Below, in pieces: positions 35,501 through 39,116 of a stretch of DNA of 39,116 bases (its first letter is position 1; each line of letters starts with the position of its first letter). This stretch comes from Planctomycetales bacterium (GTDB lineage: Bacteria; Planctomycetota; Planctomycetia; Pirellulales; Lacipirellulaceae): NCBI GenBank assembly GCA_020427155.1, contig JAGQOW010000034.1:1-39116 (forward strand), given 5' to 3'. The notes beneath the pieces were generated by a model, which searched no databases, had not been told where the DNA came from, and was given only the letters and a program-made list of their open reading frames with translations. The position numbers and the translations under genes were made by a program.

Positions 35501-35785
35501 CTGGTAGGAGTTAACACCTTTCTGGGGCCCGAGCCAGAATCTAGCCGAGTACTCAACTTGGCGCGTTCTACAAAGGAAGAAAAAGAAAGCCAGTTGCGAC
35601 GGCTACGGCAGTTCCACGAGCGCCATGCCGGTTCTGCGCCTGGCGCTTTGCAGCGATTGCAGCAGGCTGCGCTCGAGAATCGCAATGTGTTCGAGCAGTT
35701 GATGGTTGCGGTGCGGTACTGCTCATTGGGGCAGATTACTGAAGCGCTGTTCGAGGTGGGAGGCCAATACCGGCGCAATACGTAG
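32516..35785 (+). CDS. icmF: Fused isobutyryl-CoA mutase (IcmF), adenosylcobalamin-dependent
   Basis: A 1089-residue cytoplasmic fusion. The N-terminal cobalamin-binding domain has [11 protein letters not shown], with H35 as the likely lower cobalt ligand, plus SYQGGH and GGGGGVI. A MeaB-like G-protein domain (about 195-430) has Walker A [9 protein letters not shown] (213-221), [14 protein letters not shown] and [12 protein letters not shown]. A linker follows, then the mutase barrel (about 560-1089) with [29 protein letters not shown]-like [11 protein letters not shown] and [20 protein letters not shown]. The phenylalanine in MFAGEG occupies the place of Tyr in methylmalonyl-CoA mutase QYAGF, supporting isobutyryl/butyryl or related branched acyl-CoA rearrangement over methylmalonyl-CoA. 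The G domain gates cofactor loading and repair. ATG 32516 lies 14 bases after the amidohydrolase stop; a start nearer Met19 is possible. Confidence 0.94.
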   Translation: [1089 protein letters not shown]

Positions 35786-35818
35786 CTGGTAGTGCTGCGC
35801 GGGACGGGCGGCGGCAAG

Positions 35819-37858
35819 CTACTTGAGTGGATCAAATACTGTCCCGACCAATTGGTAGAAGTTTTTGAGTTCTTTCAGCTCGAGCTGGACTCGGTCGCTT
35901 GGCTGAGAGAAAGACACTTGGCGAGGGGCGGAAAGTGCCACTAAGTGTTTTATGTCAAACTGCTTGAGGAGGTCAAAGCAGAACAGGCCAGGGGTCTTGT
36001 TGACCGACATGTCGTTTTCGAGAATTTCCTTTAGGCTTCCGAAAGCGTTGGTTAGACTTAGGCCATTGATGGAGTCTGCTTCCAGGCATGCTGCGACCAA
36101 GGCCTGGAGCGAAGTGCGTGGTCCCACGGCATGAACTTCCACGGCACCTCCGTACGTGTCGTTAGCCCAGCGAGCCACGGCGGCAATCTGGCTGGCATCG
36201 ATTCCAAGCATCCGCTCACCTACGCAAGATACGAGCAAGGCGTAGAGATAGTCGCGTTCAGGAATGGTTGACTCGCCAAAGTAGAATGGGTCGATCGCGA
36301 TCACTCGCTTTCCAGCGCGGAGGAGTAGCTCAGCATTCTCACTCGCGGATTTGCGACCGTCGTCGGCGAGCAGTAAGACGGTTGACGTTGGCGAGCCTTT
36401 GACCAACTCGACTGCAGGTACGGTCCAAGTACCGCCGACTTTTAGTTGCCAGAATGTTGCCGAGCCACCGTCAAACTCTTGTGTGCCCGTGTTCGTTGGT
36501 TCGACATCATCGTATTTTGCCTTAACGACAGATGCCAAAAGTCTTCGGCCTGCCTGCTGCCAGGGTGTGACCAGAGTTGCTTCGCCTGGAAGTTTGGGAT
36601 CGTGTGGCAGATTGACTGCCAATACGTTGGCCAGCGAGGTGAAAGTGGCGTTCCCTTCGGGAAGGTCGACATCGAGAATGTCTCTTGCCTTCACTTCCGC
36701 TTCACAGGCAATCTCTTCCCAGGGGTAGTTCCTATCGCCTGGATAGAAGTGCTCTCCTAGCATGCGATAGAGTTCCAAACGGTTTTCCAATTCAAAATTG
36801 TGGGTGCCGGGCAAGTAATTCACATGCGAACGCAGATTGGCCCGTTTGCCATATAACTGGAAGATAGGGCCAGCGGCTTCGAGCAGCGCAGGCAACGTGC
36901 CGTCGGCTACGAAGCAGCAATTGTCTTTTGCATTGTTGGTGAGAAGTGTTGGGCGCGGCGCGCGGAGTGCGGTCAGGTGGCAGTAGTCGGCCACAGTAGC
37001 CATATCGCAGGGGGTTTGCTCCGAGTCGCCGAGGTCTGAGGGTTCGTAAACCCGGGTAAGGAAACTGGAGTAACCCGCCACAGGATTGGCGAGTGTTACC
37101 CGTTTGTCGAGCGAACTGATGAAGATGGTTTGCCAACCACCGCCGGAGAGACCGGCAACGGCTACCCGATGAGAGTCGGCGTTTTCCAGGTTGAGGAGCA
37201 CGTCGAGCCCCCGTTCCATCGCCAAGTAGAAAGGCGCCAACCCACTCGTACCGCATAGATCGAGTTGGTTCATGCGATAATGGCTATAGGCATCCCAGGC
37301 GAGTTGTCCCATGCCCAACCATTCGGGATTGAGAGCGATCATGCCGCGCTTGGCCTGATTGATACAGCGGATTTGCTTGTAGTCTGCCGCCTTGCCGAGG
37401 CTATCGTGACCATTGACATTCATCACGACCGGCACCTTCCCCTTCAGTTGGTCGGGTACGTAAAGCAGAGCAGGAATCCAAAGTCCTGGTAGTGCTTCGT
37501 AACGAAGTTTCTTGATATGGTAGCCTGGGCCACCCTCGATAGTTTCTAGCCATTCCACCTTTGTTTTGGCAGTGCGCCATTTAGCCGCTTCGCCGCGAAA
37601 CACAACTCGCTCGAACATCGCTTGCCGAATGCGTTCTGATTCGTAAGTCCAGCTTTCAGCCGATGCGGGCGCCGAGACGGTAGGGACACGCGTTTTGGTA
37701 AATTCGCGGACCTCATGGAGCGGAGTTCCTGGCTCAAGTATCGGATGGGCGAGAAGCAACTGGATCTCGGCACTTTTGCTGTCCACTTCGGCTGCGTGAG
37801 AGCAGGTGATGAGTATTGGAACGCTGAGCAAGAGCACGAAAAACAGTCGAGATGACAT
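35819..37858 (-). CDS. Secreted tandem alpha/beta-hydrolase, acetylxylan-esterase-like
   Basis: A 679-residue protein with a Sec signal peptide (MSSRLFFVLLLSVPILITCSHA). The first alpha/beta-hydrolase domain (about 100-400) contains PVVMNVNGHDS and the nucleophile elbow GLSGGGW (S238). Candidate acid and base are in LLTNNAKDNCC and GTHNFE. It resembles acetylxylan/sugar-ester hydrolases common in planctomycetes. The second half (about 425-679) repeats the fold pattern: TSTVLLLADDGRKSA, RVIAIDPFYFGES, then HAVGPRTSLQAL where GxSxG would be expected, and LVALSAPRQVSF. The second domain is therefore probably not a serine hydrolase. ATG 37858 follows AGGAGATCTACCTC and is preferred over the frame opening at 37897. 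It is convergent with icmF (33 bases apart) and follows the sialidase-like gene by 99 bases. Confidence 0.87.
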   Translation of the reverse strand: MSSRLFFVLLLSVPILITCSHAAEVDSKSAEIQLLLAHPILEPGTPLHEVREFTKTRVPTVSAPASAESWTYESERIRQAMFERVVFRGEAAKWRTAKTKVEWLETIEGGPGYHIKKLRYEALPGLWIPALLYVPDQLKGKVPVVMNVNGHDSLGKAADYKQIRCINQAKRGMIALNPEWLGMGQLAWDAYSHYRMNQLDLCGTSGLAPFYLAMERGLDVLLNLENADSHRVAVAGLSGGGWQTIFISSLDKRVTLANPVAGYSSFLTRVYEPSDLGDSEQTPCDMATVADYCHLTALRAPRPTLLTNNAKDNCCFVADGTLPALLEAAGPIFQLYGKRANLRSHVNYLPGTHNFELENRLELYRMLGEHFYPGDRNYPWEEIACEAEVKARDILDVDLPEGNATFTSLANVLAVNLPHDPKLPGEATLVTPWQQAGRRLLASVVKAKYDDVEPTNTGTQEFDGGSATFWQLKVGGTWTVPAVELVKGSPTSTVLLLADDGRKSASENAELLLRAGKRVIAIDPFYFGESTIPERDYLYALLVSCVGERMLGIDASQIAAVARWANDTYGGAVEVHAVGPRTSLQALVAACLEADSINGLSLTNAFGSLKEILENDMSVNKTPGLFCFDLLKQFDIKHLVALSAPRQVSFSQPSDRVQLELKELKNFYQLVGTVFDPLK

Positions 37859-37957
37859 GAGGTAGATCTCCTGGAGGGATGCCTGCGTGGTGAACACAAA
37901 CAGCTAAGACGGATTGGAAGATGAAGCAGCATGAGGTTCGAACACAACTCTGTGGCA

Positions 37958-39116
37958 CTATTCCACACTCAGAAGTGTGCCCGCGATGTGTCGAGTACCA
38001 TTAGATTTATTGAAATAGTAGACCACCAGTGCTTTGTCGTCGGCGGTCATTGTGGCCCACGGATACCCCAGGTCACTATTTCCGCCATCATTGCGTAAAA
38101 CGATCTCTTCTGCAGTGTTGAAATCCGTGCACTCCGCGTTAAGAACTCGGGCCCTGATTCCATAGGGTTTGTGTCGATAACCGTATACGAGAAGGACTCG
38201 CAGATCAGGCAGGCGCAAGGCATAGTGTGGGTGGCCTTGCCAGCCTGTGTCTACCCAAGGCTCAAAGCTCCTTCCACTGTTAGTCGAACGAGCAATAACA
38301 GTGTGGTCTTCGAAGTCGGCAGTGCGCATGAAAGCGACCAAGTCGCCTTTGGGTGTTTCATAGAGCGAAGTTTCGTTGAAAGAAGCGCTGTCGTCGCTGG
38401 CAATCGGGCAAGCGTATCCCCAGCTTCTCCCGCCGTCCGTCGAAGTGAGAAGATGCGTTTCTGCACGGCGAGGATTCAGCGCCCTTTGTACTGCTACAGC
38501 CCAGTGCAGTTGGCCGCTAGTTGTCTGGCACATTGCGCCACGGTTGTAGGCCGGGCAAGGTCCGCCAAGAGCTGTGGTAGTGACGCTGCCCTTCACTGGC
38601 GGAGGTAGAATTGGATCACTCCACGTATGGCCGCCATCTTCTGATCTTAACAAGTAGCCCCCCATGAAAACGAAGTTGTCGTGTCTCAGTCCTTCGTCAA
38701 AGTTTTGCTTGACTTCATCGGCGACGCGAGCCCAAGCGTAGCTGGAGCAGACAATCGATTGGTCGCTGAGTTGGATCATGCACGGATCTTGGGAGCCACC
38801 GAAGGCATGCGCATGGATTAGAGCCGGATGCTTGCTCCAGGTAGTGCCATTGTCGTGCGAGCGAACCATCACAAGATAGCTGTTCGAATCGGTATGGCTA
38901 TTGCCTTTTTCACCGAAGACCTTGCGATTTGGCGCACGACGGAATGCGACCAATAGTTCGCCTTCGGGCCTTGCGACGATCGAAGGAAAAGCGCTATAGA
39001 ACGTGGGGTCTTCATAGATCACCAGATCTTCAAGCTTGGTAACTGCCAGAGTGTTGATAGTCAGAACGTTAGAGCCTAGTATGCAAAGGCAAGAAATGCG
39101 AGCGAGCGACTTGATT
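37958..39116 (-). CDS. Sialidase-like BNR-repeat protein, 5' end cut by the window
   Basis: The reading frame continues without a stop to the last base, so the apparent start GTG at 39022 is probably internal. The extra residues (ARISCLCILGSNVLTINTLA) look like a signal peptide, and the true start is probably just outside. The 354 residues from 39022 form a six-bladed-propeller-type domain with Asp-box repeats: SHDNGTTW, SEDGGHTW, STDGGRSW and STNSGRSF. FPSIVARPEGELLVAFRR and a glutamate-containing FNETSLYETPKGDL are also seen. The fold matches sialidases/neuraminidases or related exo-glycosidases; arginines typical of the sialic acid triad cannot be assigned safely. It lies 99 bases upstream of the esterase on the same strand, so both may act on exported glycans. 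Confidence 0.85.
   Translation of the reverse strand, partial: IKSLARISCLCILGSNVLTINTLAVTKLEDLVIYEDPTFYSAFPSIVARPEGELLVAFRRAPNRKVFGEKGNSHTDSNSYLVMVRSHDNGTTWSKHPALIHAHAFGGSQDPCMIQLSDQSIVCSSYAWARVADEVKQNFDEGLRHDNFVFMGGYLLRSEDGGHTWSDPILPPPVKGSVTTTALGGPCPAYNRGAMCQTTSGQLHWAVAVQRALNPRRAETHLLTSTDGGRSWGYACPIASDDSASFNETSLYETPKGDLVAFMRTADFEDHTVIARSTNSGRSFEPWVDTGWQGHPHYALRLPDLRVLLVYGYRHKPYGIRARVLNAECTDFNTAEEIVLRNDGGNSDLGYPWATMTADDKALVVYYFNKSNGTRHIAGTLLSVE

Noticed and set aside
35782..35822. GTAGCT/AGCTAC repeat between icmF and the esterase
   Set aside because: Only six pairs around a 29-base loop with no inner stem or T-run; too weak to call a terminator.
1..39116. CRISPR arrays, tRNA genes, insertion sequences, phage integration
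   Set aside because: No regular direct repeats, cloverleaf-like segments, transposase motifs or flanking duplications were found by eye.

Overview
The window looks like a chromosomal segment of a planctomycete, probably Pirellulales-like. It carries a PSCyt1-PSD1 protein paired with a DUF1501 protein, four twin-arginine-type secreted Gfo/Idh/MocA oxidoreductases, a fused CcsBA cytochrome c assembly protein, a DUF4914 protein, secreted esterase and sialidase genes, and an LRR protein. GTG and TTG starts are common. Base composition looks even (mid-50s % G+C by eye, not computed). I see no tRNA, rRNA, insertion sequence, prophage or CRISPR array.

Layout. 1-6310 (+): the 3' end of a DUF4914 P-loop gene, a duplicated-domain lipoprotein, and ccsBA. 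6317-8343 (-): a translationally coupled pair, HEAT-repeat protein then a one-TM protein. 8638-9945 (+): a small helical protein and an EboB-type TatD hydrolase. 10214-14611 (-): a secreted orphan gene preceded by a tight three-gene run, UbiA prenyltransferase (EboC type), TIM-barrel isomerase (EboE-like role) and alkaline-phosphatase-fold protein (EboF type). 14767-15918 (+, divergent from eboC): a secreted protein that appears to combine a CxxCH haem site with a terpene-cyclase-like alpha-toroid. 15973-19517 (-): a GH35-like glycosidase and a secreted LRR protein. 19760-21112 (+): a Gfo/Idh/MocA oxidoreductase with a clear intrinsic terminator. 21206-26110 (-): three more such oxidoreductases and an SDR. 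26271-27398 (+): a class V aminotransferase. 27534-35785 (+): a closely spaced run of PSCyt1-PSD1, DUF1501, amidohydrolase_2 and IcmF (B12-dependent acyl-CoA mutase). 35819 to the end (-): a tandem alpha/beta hydrolase and a sialidase-like gene cut by the window edge.

How the genes may work together. The strongest system-level signal is a dispersed ebo-type gene set (eboB; eboC, TIM barrel, eboF) without visible eboA or eboD, surrounded by lineage-specific genes: a small helical protein, a secreted orphan and the haem/toroid protein. In other bacteria ebo genes are linked to moving or finishing a secondary metabolite outside the cytoplasm. The planctomycete version may be a reduced or rewired form. 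The oxidoreductase/SDR cluster, GH35 enzyme, esterase and sialidase fit polysaccharide-derived sugar catabolism. The IcmF operon is harder to explain. Assignments come from motif recognition; no database search was possible.
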